Positions 35,401 through 48,261 of a stretch of 64,000 nucleotides of DNA are shown here, in pieces. Source of the DNA: Ancylostoma caninum (lineage: Eukaryota; Nematoda; Chromadorea; Rhabditida; Ancylostomatidae); assembly GCA_037903475.1 (NCBI GenBank), contig JBAJFG010000180.1:682001-746000 (forward strand). The letters run 5' to 3'. The notes under the pieces were generated by a model. That model searched no databases and had not been told where the DNA came from. It saw only the letters and a list, made by a program, of their open reading frames with translations. A program made the position numbers and the translations under genes. Each line of letters opens with the position of its first letter. Position 1 is the stretch's first letter.

Positions 35401-36614
35401 CAAAACTGATGTGATGTTCCATCTATTGACGATGTCTGTTACAAAGTTCCTCAGGAATTTTTTACTATCAAATTTTGATCCCATTCTTGAAAAGGGTGGA
35501 TTTGTTCGTAGGTGGTTGTATATGGAAACCAAATCATAACCTAGAAATAGTTACTTTTATAACTATCAAAATAGCATACACGGACAATCTAAGCATGTGC
35601 TCGTTCGTCACCTGGTCCGTATATTGAAGCGCGAATTAACCAACTGCCGGGAGGCGCTGGGAATTTCATGGAGCCGATTTTTGAGGCCTAGACACGAACT
35701 CTATTCCGAGCCTCCTCGTTCAGTTGTTTTTGCAGTGATGTCACGACAGCATTTAAGCGTTCTTGCTCTTCATAAACCACGTCCACCTAAAACGAACACA
35801 TACCTTTTGCTTAAACCAATTACAAGATTTACATATGATTACCTTTAACGACACAGATATTATTCGTTTCACCAACTCCTGCAGCAACGGTTGTTCGTCA
35901 CATTTGTCCGTTAGTTTTATAAGTCCGACCGTATCCAATGGCGAGAGTTTTTTTCTTTTGTACAAGGCCTAAATATGGGGGATTTTCTTTCTTGTTACAT
36001 GACCTTTATTTCATTTATTTCCCTGATGTGTCTGTATTGTTTGCGAACGTAGTAATTGACCACCTTAAGAGTCGCATTTGTGAAGTGCAATCTCTTATTT
36101 AGGTTTATTAAAGACTCCCCATAGCTGGCATCCATTAGCGACGAATTTGCACAAACTGCATTCCTGAACACAACAATATATAATCAACTCACATTTGAGC
36201 AGCAGAAACAGAATTACCACCTTTCTTTCAGGTCATTAGACGCATTTTCAGGAGGCATTTGCCTCGTGGGGATAGGCCTTTTTCTGGTAAAAAGTGGAGC
36301 GTCTGACGATCTCGTTGTCGACATATCACGTGTTCTAAAAGCGTTGTTCTATAGCTTGATGATCCTATATCGCAGAAGCTCGTTTGTCTCACTCAGATGA
36401 CTCTTGAACATTTGCGACCACATCGTTGTGCGTAACGCACTCTCCACTTCTGACTGAATTAGAAATGTCTAGAAAAAGCACGTTATGAACAATTAATTCT
36501 AGCAGAGGTTAACTAATTACCCTCGTATATTGGCTGCTCCTCATATGAAATGTCGCGATCATCATCAATATCCACACCATCAGTGAAGCTGTTGAAACTA
36601 CCATACATTGACAT
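32413..36614 (-). CDS. Tandem-duplicated multi-exon locus, copy A
   Basis: Minus-strand exons 36614-36521 (starts MSMYGSFNSFTDGVDIDDDR), 36468-36393, 36334-36221 and 36163-36109 join in phase and reach a stop, giving a 112-residue, Ser/Asp-rich, probably disordered protein. Further exons continue downstream: 35968-35843 and 35786 onward join in phase (YKRKKLSPLDTVGL, then a Glu/Gln-rich helical segment), but the second meets a TAG near 35690. 34086-33607 ends with a Cys-rich module, LCAACGERIVHKNALCYTPQ, resembling the start of a C1-type zinc-binding domain. 32746-32650 and 32595-32413 join in phase and end the locus. It may be two genes, or one gene damaged in its sixth exon. Copy B is the paralogue. 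Function unknown. Confidence 0.5.
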
Positions 36615-37111
36615 TCCCGCAATAATTCTAAATAACTTGTATTTATTTCAAAACTACGTTTTGTGGAAGAGGCATCCCCCGCTAAGTGTAAACATGAAAA
36701 AGAGGTCAGGAAAAGAGGGAAAAGAACCCTTCTTGTTCATGCATGTAAAAACTGCTAGCAATCTTTATCCATAGGAATGTAGTCGTACAAACAATTCTGC
36801 TCCTAACACAAGCATTTCTACATCCATACATAATGAACAACAAATTCATGGAACAACTCTTTTACGGTACACCTAATGAATAACATCAAGACAAAAGTCA
36901 GTGCATAATTGTGTGAAATGTATGCTGCATATATATGTTTATATATATATATATATAACGGAAAATGATAAATAATGAGTACACGATAAAGAATAAGAAA
37001 ACCTTTAGTATAATATAATGAACATCTTTCTTTTTACAGCCACATAACAATTTTTTGAAAGCGCTCACAATTTTCATTTTCCATGGATAACAGCATGTGG
37101 ATTATCACCGC

Positions 37112-40100
37112 TTATCTGTATCTATGGAAATCTCGACAGTCTCTTTCGTTACGAGTATCTCTGTGTAACCTATTGTAAAAGCTTAAATAAGAACTGGTAT
37201 TGCGCGAATAAGAGTACTTCGAATCTCATGCGTACTTGACACGGCGCAGAGATGCATGAAACCGAAATTATCCAAAAAAAAAAGGAAATTATAGTGATTG
37301 CTTCGAGTTTTACTGCATTCAGAACTGATTTCAACTGCACGCGTATTGCCAGACGACACCGCATTTTTGTACAGCCTGTAGTCTTTTTCGAATGAAGATG
37401 ATGAAAGTACTTGTGGCGTTTCGATGTGTAGGATGTCTTCAGCATGGTGATCCAGCGACCACTAGAATGTAACCGAATTTACCGCTTTTATTGCAGAAAA
37501 AAAAACATAATTGATTACATGTTTTTTATAGAGGCATATTTCAATGTGGGCAACAAAGGGCGTCTCGCATTCCGACTGCAATCGAAGACGACTTGGCGTT
37601 TCAGCTAATTCGAACCCATAAAAGACAGCCTCTGTCGGAAACATTCCAACTACGTTTTCCATCTTTCGTTCTTTGTTTAAGGTATTAGATTTTATTAGGT
37701 AGGTAGGGATATTAGGATCTAATAGCCGCCAGCTTCAAACTTACAGATATAAACGACATCCAGGCGTGTAACACAAAGCATTCTTGTGGAAAATTCTCTC
37801 TCCGCAGCCAGCGCACAATACTGTTTCGTTCCAGACGTGATGATTCATAGTTGCTTTAACCATAGCTTGAAAGCTTCCGAATTTCATTCTTATTCCTGAT
37901 GTGCTGTTTAATGCGGAAAATCGGAAGTTGCATTGTAGTTGCGCAACCGATGTTCTGCCGTATATTTTCACAGCGAAAACCGCTAGTTGATCATCATCGA
38001 GTGAACGGAGAGGGGCTGCGTCCAAGTCTTCATTCACTGATGCGGAAGGCTGTCGGCGTCTCCTCCCATTTTGGGTGCGCCGGCGCCCAAAATGGGAGGA
38101 GACGGGTTCACGGCTGTGATAAGGGTGCGCCGGGTGCGCCGGCGCCCAAAGTGGGGGAGACGGGTCCACGGTTGTGATAAGGGTGTACCGGCGCCTAAAG
38201 TGGAGAGAGAGGGGTCCATGGCTCTACACATGCAAGCTGACTCTTATCGCTTCACCAGCGATAACAAACGAAGAATGATAGAGCATTCCCTGTGGACAGT
38301 TCAGGTTGAACCGGTTAGACATATTCCTTTCATAATATTCCTAGTATTCCCTCGTCCGCCATATCTTGTATTTAATGCTCGGCCCCACACAACCAAATCC
38401 CTTTTAGCGAGGTCCAACTATAACATTGCAAACTGCAAAAAAATTAATGCCTACATACATTAATTGAAAGGTCGGCCAAAACTCAGTACACAGGAATGAA
38501 GGAGCTTATCAGCAGCAACTGGTTTCTGACACGAAACAAATTTATGCAAAAAAAGATGATAGATGCAAGATGAAAGCATTTACACACACGTAATCTCACA
38601 GATAGCACAGTCCTGGCCATTAAGAATCAACTCGATATCATGAAAAGAAAGATCATTATAGTAGCCACAACTCGCATGGTATCCAGATCTGCTCGGACCA
38701 ATTTTAAACAAAGTAGTGTGGTATCTTAGATGAGTGATATCTCCAAGATTACTTTTCACAAAGCTCTGTGGAAAATCAAAACATTTTTGCCAAAATTCAC
38801 TCATAGATGAAGGAATTTACAGACAGTTCTTCAAAGACAAACTCCATCTCACTGAACATCTTACATATTTCCATCTCACAGAAGATCATACATCTCTCCA
38901 AACTGCAACTCGAATACAACAACAACAACTACATAATAATATGAAATACAGTCATGAAGTGACGGAGTAATCTTGTTGCTCGCAATTGATGTGTTGCTCC
39001 GATGATTCTCGTGGGAGCGAAGATTCGCTAGATGTACTTCTCTTACCAAATACAATGTTTATGAAGCCCTTATAAATTTGGAAAACACTCACAGCGTAAA
39101 TTGAATGCTTTTCAAAATTCCATTTTCGACATCCCTCTTAGCCGCCAAATCTCCGTCATTGAAAAGTGGATCTCCAGCAAAACGGCATGTTTTAACGATA
39201 AAATTTTGAAAAGCTGTTTTCGTAAGACACTTTCAAGCAAATCGAACGTCTGTGAGATGCCAACACGCCACATTTCCGTGCAGAAAAAGCAAAGAGCAGC
39301 CAACTGCCCTATTGTTATCTGATGGTCCAGGCGTATTAGGATATTTTGCTAACCTCGAAGGCGTGCTGTTACGAAATGGCGATTCCCTTCATCATACACC
39401 TGAATCACATAAGGCGTGCAAAACTGATGTATCGTTGGATCGATTTTATAAACTGACGCTATTCACTCTATGTCTGTAATAAAGTTTTATAGGAACTTCT
39501 TACTATCGAACTTCGAGCCCATCCTAGAGAATGGTGGATTTGTTCTTAGGTGATTGCATATGGCAACCAAATTACATCCTAAAAATAGTTGCTCTTGTAG
39601 CTATCAAAATAGCATACATCGAGGATGCAATCATGTGCCCGTTCATCACCTGGTCCATATATTGAAGCACGAACGAACCAGTCGCCGGGAGGGGCTGGGA
39701 ATTTCATTGAGCCAAATTTCGAGGCATACACACGAATTCTATTCCTGGTCTCTTCATTCAATTGTTTTCGCAGAGATGTCACGACAGCATTTGAACGTTC
39801 TTGTTCCTCGTAAACTACATTAAAACGGACATTTACCTTGTGTTATGAATAAGATACAAGATTTCCATACAACTATCGTCAAGGACACAGGTATTATTCG
39901 CTTCACTAACTCCTGCAGCAACGGTTGTTCCTCGCATTCTTCTGCTAGTTTCATAAGACCCACAGTGTCAAGTGGCGGCAGTTTTTTTCTTTTGTACAAC
40001 ACCTAAACATGAGGACTCGCCATCGTTGTTACATGACGGTTAATTACTTTTTGTGTGTGGATGCAGATGAGGTACCTGATGTTCTTGTTACCGGCACATC

Positions 40101-40560
40101 ACAAGTCCTAGAAGCACAACTATAACTTGATGGGGATTGATGGCAGAAAATGAAAATTATCTCTGAGACTCCTCTTGAACCGGAGTAGCTGCAGCCATTC
40201 CGGTATGTGTAACAGACTCCGTACTTCTTTCGATTGAGTTAGATATATCTAGAAAAAGCAGAAAAAGCGTTAAGAAAAATTCATTCAGAAGTAGCTTAAT
40301 TGATTTACCTTCATATATGGGTTGCTCTTCATAAGAAATGTCGCGATCTTCAAGATGAATAAATTGGTGGAGATTTGCCTCCGCAGTTGTTTTCTAATAA
40401 GGCATTACTCAAATGTGGCCCTCAAAACCGTTTAAGAAATGTTGAAACGTTAACAATTTCAACTTACCAAAATCGACGACGATTCCGAAAACGAAACAAC
40501 AGCGTTTCGGCGGTTGCCTAGTGCGCTGCCCCCATCGCAACTGTGCCCGAACCGATGTGA
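37112..40560 (-). pseudogene. Tandem-duplicated multi-exon locus, copy B, partly degraded
   Basis: Counterparts of copy A exons appear in the same order and strand. An upstream exon near 40555-40475 (GNRRNAVVSFSESSS) joins in phase to one ending RDISYEEQPIYE at about 40310. The DISNSIERSTESVTHTG exon follows, but the donor seen in copy A is absent. The YKRKKLPPLDTVGLMKLAEE exon is at about 40000-39870, with the equivalent GT donor lost. A long helical frame at 39840-39579 stays open where copy A has a stop. The Cys-rich exon ends at 37745 before GTAAGT, its 5' part overwritten by a GC-rich repeat. A terminal exon stops at 37112. Lost splice sites and the insertion suggest a decaying duplicate, although parts are better preserved than in copy A. 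Confidence 0.45.
38058..38230. repeat. GC-rich palindromic repeat inserted in copy B exon
   Basis: CTCCTCCCATTTTGGG and its exact reverse complement flank a TGCGCCGGCG centre (38058-38103). This is followed by two more units of about 55-66 bases containing GGCGCCCAAAGTGGG and GACGGGTTCACGGCTGTGAT. Copy A has ordinary coding sequence at the equivalent place, so this is an insertion followed by tandem expansion. Confidence 0.8.
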
Positions 40561-40599
40561 AGGGTGCTACCAATTATCGATTGAATATCACTTCGTTCT

Positions 40600-42044
40600 T
40601 ACATCTAGCTTAGCATGCACTGTGAAAACTACGGCCGGACCTAGTCTCACGTCTACGAGTGGGAGACTACTCCCTGGGGGACTACTCCCGGTGAGGCTAC
40701 TCACCATAGACAATTACGTGTGAAGACTGACTACAAACTACAACGTGTGAAAACAAGGCCAGAGCTGGACGAATCAAAATAGGCAATACCGACCTATTGG
40801 ACACAGTTGCATGGGACTTGGACAGGGGGGGGGGGGGATTTTGAACCAGACACCAGAAAAATGAGCACCAGCGGAGGATGCATTACATGCTGCTGCTGCT
40901 ATGTGCGCTTCATTAGTCTAATGCTTGAATTGCGTCTCCAACAACCCCCAGTCCATCCCCCTAGCCCCGTAAAGTCTAGCACAAATAAAATCAGTCCAAG
41001 ACAAATATAGGAAACAAGGCGGATCAGGATATTTAAATGGAAATGTTTCGTTGAAACCATTGTTTTAATTTTTGTTCCACCCAAAACGCACCCACATTTT
41101 CTGTTCGCTGAGCCCTTCGACGCGTGCATTCAACTACCACCTCCCCCGTGACAACAGCAGCTGTCGGTAATAGCTAAACGTCGAAGTAACATACAGCATT
41201 GAATATTAATCACGTCAATTGCTCTCATGATCCGTCCCACAACACAAGTTAAGCCCATTGAAGAGCCAATGTGTTGCGGATTTTTTGTAGGATGACGTGC
41301 GCTAATCGACGGAACAGCAATTTGTTAAGGCTGTGTTCGTGTACTTTTTTTTTATTTTTACAGTATTCGTTCCGAGTGTCATTTTTTTCTCCATAGATTC
41401 TTCTGGGTATCAATTTTTCTAGAAATACTATAATCTGTTGTTTGAAACTATTGATCAGTAAAAGACGCAATTACTTAATGTTACAGAATATATTCCTTGT
41501 GCATTCAGAACCATCACAAACACAAACTGAATACTAATTGAGTGTTGAATTTATGATGTTCAGAACATACATCCAAAACTAGATTACGCTTAGTTGTGAA
41601 TTCTCACTTGTACTATTTATCTACATTTTTGTTTAGGAAAAACCAACACTTAATAGGTGTTAATAAAATGGTAATGTTGTGTGCACTTACTATCTTCCAA
41701 TGTACTAAATAAAGCATTCCAGTACACTTTGGTGTTTGCTACCAAACACGTATCGTAACATAATGTAAACGAAGCTGCTCAGTAATCCGTTTCAATTTGT
41801 GCTAATCTTCACCTCGAAGACAACCAGAGATAATATACATATGTCTGTAGCGTCCTGTTTGTTGAAAAGTGTGTCAGCTATCATCGAGTTGTGCAGATTT
41901 TCGGCTAACGATTGTGCAAGAAACTCATACAGGATCCTGATTAAGAATCCTATTTTGACTTTTGAATTTATACCCATAGGGTTAAGGGTATGAAAATGTA
42001 GCTAAACAGCGTACTAAGGAACGTGAATAAATTCTTCGGGGATG
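40600..42044. other. Intergenic stretch, nothing assigned
   Basis: Contains a GGGGGGGGGGGG run near 40828 and a CTACTCCC repeat near 40665-40695. No gene or transposon structure is supported. Confidence 0.35.
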
Positions 42045-42046
42045 TA

Positions 42047-42607
42047 TAGTACCGGCCAAAATTATATAGCCTTTTGAAGTCTCCTCCGTTTCCCCCATAA
42101 CTTCATTTGGAGCAAAACTTCTAAGCTCAGATTTCGATGGGAGTCGTAGACACATGTAATAGAAAAGCAGTGACGTGGCACCATTTGTCAACTGGTACCC
42201 TTTAGACAAAATAATTACCCACAAAGTTCAAAATCGTGAATTTTGCAGCATCCGCAAAAGATCGCAGAAGGGATTTTATAGGCAGTATTTTAACAAGAAC
42301 TGGACTCCTTGTAACAGATTCGACTCATATCTGGATGAAAACGTGTGCCTTCAGATCACTGATCAGAGCATACGAAGCAAAATTGAGTTCATTCCAGAAA
42401 TACACCAATGTAAGATTTTCTACCAAATCAGCTCACTCTCCATTGGTTACAATGTTAAGTTAGCCACGATGCAACCATAGGTCCATATCACAGAATAGTA
42501 GTGTTTTCCATGCATCCTCTCCTCGTCGTCCCCTTCCATGCAAAGCTTTAATCCACCAAAAGTTATGGAGGAATATTCAAAAGCCTATACAATTTTGGCC
42601 GGTACTG
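42047..42607. mobile_element. Tc1/mariner-type MITE (561 bp)
   Basis: The left end TAGTACCGGCCAAAATTATATAGCC is mirrored by TATACAATTTTGGCCGGTACTG at the right, followed inward by CTTTTGAA / TTCAAAAG. TA abuts both ends (42045-42046, 42608-42609). A CAGTACCGGCC-like start and TA duplication are typical of Tc1-family termini. The interior encodes no transposase that I can recognise. Confidence 0.85.
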
Positions 42608-42835
42608 TATTTTAAGAGCAAAGAGAACGGATTCGGCATCTATGTCCTTCGATTCATCGATGCGATAAATATCGTCGTAACTGATGTCTTGGGATCCTAC
42701 TATATTTTCTCAGCATGTCTTATTTTTTCTCTTATTTGATTTGTCATCAGCATCAGCAAATAGCGAAACATGGTCACATGCTGATCTAGAATGGGATAAT
42801 AACGAAATCATTGAGGTTTTGTTTATATATTATAC

Positions 42836-43080
42836 TTCTTAAACAGTTCCTTTCTCTTAATTTTATAGAGGAGAGAGGATGTAGTTCGCAGTAAACGCGC
42901 GGCTTGTTCCTCGAAGACTTCTGGACGCCCTAACCTTGGATGAGCGCGTTCAACGACGGGTAGAGTCCAACAGTATGCCGAAATTCCAAAAAAAAACGGA
43001 ACATGGAAATGCACCGATCTCCACAGTATCATTCGCACACCCTTTGTAGCTGCGCTAGGCCGTCGCTCCAACTGCTGAAA
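42836..43080 (-). CDS. Possible terminal exon(s), unassigned
   Basis: A minus-strand frame ends SSLLYKIKRKELFKKYNI-stop, preceded by RAHPRLGRPEVFEEQAARLL, with protein-like composition. A possible exon start after CGTTTCAG lies near 43080. Whether both parts belong to one transcript is unclear, and no domain is recognised. Confidence 0.3.
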
Positions 43081-43417
43081 CGACCGCACAAGCACATTAC
43101 TTTACAGATACAAAAAGTATTAGTTTATTCAAATTGATCAGTATGAGATGCCCTTAGCATTTGCTTGGAACTCGAATGCAGTTCTCCGATCTCTCGGAGC
43201 CGAACGAGTGAGAACTCATTACCGAAGGACGAGTAGGGACGGGGGTGGGGGGAGGGGGTAGGAGAGGAGGGATTATCCGAGGACAGTAGAAAAATGTAAA
43301 ACCAAACGAGGTGACTAATGTGTACCCGTGCCAAAGCTACTTTCAATCATTTTTTGAAATAAAAATGCATGAATTATCTTACATTGAAAACGCATAGATA
43401 GCTAATCTTCAGTGCAC

Positions 43418-43944
43418 TTTAAAGGCAAGGTCCGGTAAAATTCTTGCAAACGAAGGTTTTTTGCTCTCTGGGATCCAAACCATATGTGTAGCATATTTCT
43501 CAAATTTGAGAGCTCAATACATATAAGCTCTTTCGCTAGATATGGCACAAAACGTCCGAGAATTACGGTGGCCAGGGGAAAACGCGCTCCAACCGACAAA
43601 GGCTGCGCGCGTGCATATTGAGAAACGATGGACGCTCAGATGGATACAGCCTATGGAACACTTCGTGAAACCTTCCCCACCACCGCAAACGGACCACCGA
43701 TCCTCTAAATATGAATTTTTGCCTACGACGCCACAAAAGATAGCATGTGAGGCGCGCCGTATCACGTCATTTGAAAGCACGGACGCCGCAAACCCGCAAA
43801 CGCATCCACCGAAATTGGTGGATGGGAAGCGTTCGTTGTGGGACCTTCTCCGGGATTTTTTTATAGTTCTCGTCCAAGGAGCCGCCGTGAACTACGAATC
43901 CAATAGAAATTCGGGAAGTAATTTTGCCCGGACCTTGCCCTTAA
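43418..43944. mobile_element. DNA element with AAGGCAAGGTCCGG inverted ends (about 527 bp)
   Basis: TTTAAAGGCAAGGTCCGG at the left is mirrored by CCGGACCTTGCCCTTAAC at the right, with AAAATTC / GTAATTTT continuing inward. It looks like a non-autonomous DNA transposon. Target duplication not resolved. Confidence 0.6.
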
Positions 43945-44738
43945 CTCTGCTCAACCCATGTTTTGTCCTGCTTTACTGTCTGCGAGCGATTCCACTACGC
44001 TCCCGTAGAGAAAAAACTTCAAATGTTAGTACTGCTATGACCAAACGGTTCAGTGTATTAGGCCGCAGCTTGGCAGGGAGCGAGCGGTAGTGTTTTGTTT
44101 ATGACAGTTCGCCACACCACATAAAGCTGTGCTGGTCCGTGAAGGTGAAGAGGGTCCTATTCTCTTGTATGTTGTCGATGTAAAGTCTTTTGCATTGAGT
44201 AAAACAAGTTGGGCTGCGAGGCAAAAGAATTTAGATGACATGGAATGCGAATCAATAATAGTTGGATGAAGCCCCAATCAAATGCCAAGGACTGGTGAGG
44301 CGAATGTTAGCGCTGAGATCGGTCTCAAGAAAGAAAAAACGAAAACATAAAGGACGACGATAAATTTAGGAAACAACAACGAATTCGCCCTAGGCGCAAA
44401 GCGTGCAAAAATATCCTACTGCTCACCTAAGAAAAACGTGTACTAATCAGCTAGCTCTGGAGGTGGTACGATAAAAGTAACTCTTATGTCAGTCTATTGG
44501 GCCAACAGCGGCTCGTGGTTAGTATCAGAAGGGCAATTAATACTAGGTGCGTGTCTGATTCGCTCACCAGATGCACGCGATCTTTTGCAGATTATTTCCC
44601 ATGAGAGCAGTTAATGCGGCATGTACATTCTCAACTGAAATTACGCGCGTCTCCAGTGCGCTTGATAGCGCGTGCGTCTCACCTGCGCTGCGTGAGCGGG
44701 CAAGACGGTCAGTTACGACTCGCTTACCTCTCATCATA

Positions 44739-45241
44739 AGGAGTGTTTATACTTCGACGTGACGCGACGGTCGCGCCCCAACAAACTGTTCAAATGCGGT
44801 GGGTGCCGAGTGGATGCATGCGCAAACAATGGCCGCGATGTGCTAGTTCGAGTTTCCCGTCGCTACACGAAGGGGCAGAGTGACGACGCGCCCTGTTCAT
44901 ACTTTTTTTTTGAAAAACGACGCGTTGGGACGAATTCGCGTCGCGTCTGTTAGCAGGCGCGACGCGATGATTTCGCTACAGTCTAGGGTGGAGGTGACAG
45001 TATATTTGTGGTTTTTTCCAGATTATCGGGCTAAAACCAGCATCCGCTGATATCGCGGACAGAAATGGTGATGGCAGTGTTGCAGTGATGGCGAACATCT
45101 TTTGTATGACCTGCGACGTTCAGCATGCCGCAACGGCGCGAAGCGACCGCTTCGCTACCGTCGCGTCGATACCCGTCGCGTCGCCCGCGTTGTGGCCGTC
45201 GCAGCGACGCCATCGCGTCGCGAAAAAGTATAAACACTCCT
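44739..45241. mobile_element. CpG-rich MITE (second copy, 503 bp)
   Basis: AGGAGTGTTTATACTT and AAGTATAAACACTCCT form the ends and ATA flanks both sides, a 3-bp duplication complementary to the TAT of the first copy. Subterminal blocks (AACAAACTGTTCAAATGCGG near the left, GCGTCGCGAAAAAG near the right) match the copy at 12815-13656 in reverse orientation. Confidence 0.8.
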
Positions 45242-45557
45242 ATAGAGAAGCAAGCGCCTCAAACGCACGTGCCTAATATGAATCGCCCTAAATGCTTCAA
45301 CGAAAAACTTGTATGATTTGATTGATGTATCTGACAAATGAGGAACTACTATAGGCAGTCAATGGTAGTTGAACACTCATCCCATCTAATCATGGGTATT
45401 AACGGATCAATAAATACAACTTTTCCATTTGTTCGGTCTCATATATGAATATCGGAACAGGTGGACGAGTGAATGGACGGTCTTTGTAAAAGATCCTCTA
45501 TTTCTATGTATGAAAGTTTTTGATAATTTTGAATTCCATCGGTGCTCCAGGGGATGG

Positions 45558-46920
45558 TTAAAATGCGCTGACTCTACCACGAGCTGTTTTTCTAGCAAAT
45601 CGCATGCGCTCGTTTAGCGGCCCGCCCGCGCTCATTCTGCATCCCGCCCGCGGGAGCGATCTGGAGTCAGCAAGATGAGCGCGGACAGGCTGCAAGAATT
45701 GCCTGAGACTGACGAGTTTTGCTCTCAAGTTTTCCAATCCTGAGCTAGCAGAATAGTATAGCACAAACGTTAACGGCTTACCATGTACTAGTTGACGGTT
45801 TCAACATCTGCCACCTGCGGACGTCGCGTAGCCGTACCCTTTCTATAATGGATCGTTGCGGTAGTTCGAAGGTTCGGGGCCAGAAGTTCCTGGAGTATTC
45901 ACGTATAACTGAACTGACTGCCACTAGGATAACGAAACTTAGTTACAAACCGGTGAACGTGTTCACTGTGATGGATAAATAGAGACCTCAAATCGCAACT
46001 CACTTCGTACCGCGATCTTCACCACTACACTTGAAGATTTAGATGTGCCCACAACTCGTTCGGCAGTCGTTTTTTCAGTGTCCTCTTCAGCTGTTACGAG
46101 TACAGCACCTTCATTCATTCCTAGAAAAGCTGCTATCTAGAAGAAAATGATCAACCAAGACAAATTAACGATGGACAAATTAACGATCGAAGAGAACTGG
46201 CAAAGCCTTTTTAATTCTGAAGTTAAAATCCTGTCGTGATAAAAAAAAAACTGCAGGATTTTTTTTCTTACTAGCTAGTAATACGTTAGTGATGATCTTC
46301 GGAAAAAACTGGAAAATCTTTCAACTTGCTACAGTGCTCAACAGGACGTGCGATTGACAACTCGAGAACATGTTAGTTCGAGGCAGTTTCGTTCTTCTTT
46401 TTTTGTTCTACCACGTTCCAAGTGCCTTGAATGACGGAATGCGAGGAGCTCACAGTAGTCGAGTCCCTAGATTTCCATTCTAGCTTTCTCGACTCTGACA
46501 CTGAAAAAGCACATACTGGAAACAATTTTTCCAGGTGAAACGTAACATAATACAGGAAACTGCGCTCCCACTGCTCCTTCCGGAATCGAGATAAGTGCGT
46601 GGGGTACAACAGAACCTGCACCTGCCAACCTCTGTGGATCTACCAGAGTTTCCTTTTGAGAAGTTCTGTGCTTCTCTCTACTTTGCGAATCATCTCTTTT
46701 TCCATTTCGTTTTCTAGCAGCTGTAACAAATAACAGGACATATTATCAACAAAACTGGAACATAAGACAAGAGAAACGACTCTGGCTTTCGTATTTTACT
46801 GCTTAATTCAACAGAAACGAGATATACTGAAAGCACCCACATGTATTGGAATCCAACGAATCCTTAGATGGTTGACCAACTTTGGACTACGTGATGAAAC
46901 ACGTGAAACACATACTGCAT
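45558..46920 (-). CDS. Five-exon gene of unknown function (3' part)
   Basis: Minus-strand exons 46920-46837, 46720-46517, 46120-46004, 45923-45782 and 45744-45558 each lie between AG and GT (donors GTGCTT, GTATGT, GTGAGT, GTAAGC). Their phases agree at every junction, giving about 245 open codons ending RGRVSAF-stop. Visible segments are a basic Ser/Arg region (RKRNGKRDDSQSREKHRTSQ), a small-residue hydrophobic stretch (AGSVVPHALISIPEGAVGAQ), a Glu/Thr region (VTAEEDTEKTTAERVV) and an Arg-rich helical C-terminus (LENLRAKLVSLRQFLQPVRA). No known domain is recognised and the 5' end was not found. Weak point: the first donor is poor, and the start of exon 46720 is also open in another frame that looks like a short helical C-terminus. 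Confidence 0.5.
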
Positions 46921-48261
46921 CTGAAAAAGAAGGTGGTTTCTGTCGGTGACTAGAATCCCATACGTCTACCACGGTGGTATCTATTATTACTTAGATGACT
47001 GGGCGAGCGTGCGTTGCGCATTTTTCATTTAAGTAAGGCATGAATGTAGAAAAATATCTATGATAGACATTTTTCTACAAAATATCCATTTGTAGAAAAA
47101 TATCTATCATAAATGTAGTCAGATAACTGTAAAGAAAATTCTAGCTAAATCGGACAGATTTACTAAGATGTCATTGAGCGACACTTCTTTGAAATAGGGT
47201 GTTGCGGAATCATTTTGAACAGCAATAACCCATAAAAGGTATATGGGACGTAAAACATTTATATGTATATCAGCCCTTGAATGTGTAGGTGAGCATACAA
47301 CACTATTAAATTGAAAAAAAATTGGTTATCTAGGTGCAGAAGCAGCATCATAACATAATCCATGACCATGCCAGAAAGATTCTTCATTAGCGCATCCTAA
47401 TATTACTCAAGATTATAAAAAAAATCAAAGCTAGTGCACTTCTAAAATCTAAAAAAAGAAATCTGCGGGCAGCGCACCTGTAAATGTGACCGATGTCATT
47501 GTTTCATGACAGGATGCAGAATTTACTAAAATCTGCTGCAAAACCCTTTTATACCTTTTCACTAGAAAGGATCAAAAATATGCACTGTTAAATTTCGATT
47601 GTTAAATTAAAGACATCCAATGAAATGCATAGGATAGCGAAATATATAGCATTGGAACAACGCGGAGTGCGCAAGGAATCTATGAGATCGATGTGATTTT
47701 AAAAGCGATAGAGTGCTTACACCCGGGAGGTTCGCGGGTCCCGCCACGCCAATGCCAACGTCTGCCTAAAGGTTGCCGAAATAGCGTGAGCTACAGAATG
47801 CATCGTATTCCTCTGTTTGGCCATAAAATTAACGGCTAACTACTTCTCGGAATTATAATCCGGAAAACTCAAAAATTCTATGTAAGCTTTATGTAACTTA
47901 TTACTTGCATAGTTTCATTTTGGAAACCGTTTCTTGGAAAACGTTAAGTCTACAGTGAATCCATTATTGACCCATTTTTTCAAATTATTTTCCTTTTCCG
48001 GTGGTTCAAGTCCTCAAACAGAATTTTCTTCATCGAATCCGAATTTCCGGATTTCTAGGGAACCTAAATATCGGGCACCAATGAATTCAAGAATTTTCCA
48101 GTGAATCTGAGAATTTTCTCTCGCCCTGGGACTGAAGAAAGAATTATTTGTGGACTGTAACCCTCTACTGTTGTAACTCCAAAAAAGAAGTGATGCCTGT
48201 CGGACAGGTTTAAAATAAGTCCGTCTAAAGACAAAACATGTGCTATTAATTCTGTGCCACC
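46921..48261. other. Intergenic or intronic stretch, nothing assigned
   Basis: AT-rich. A TAGAAAAATATCTAT... pair at about 47047-47112 forms short direct and inverted repeats. Upstream exons of the gene at 45558-46920 may lie here but cannot be called. Confidence 0.35.
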
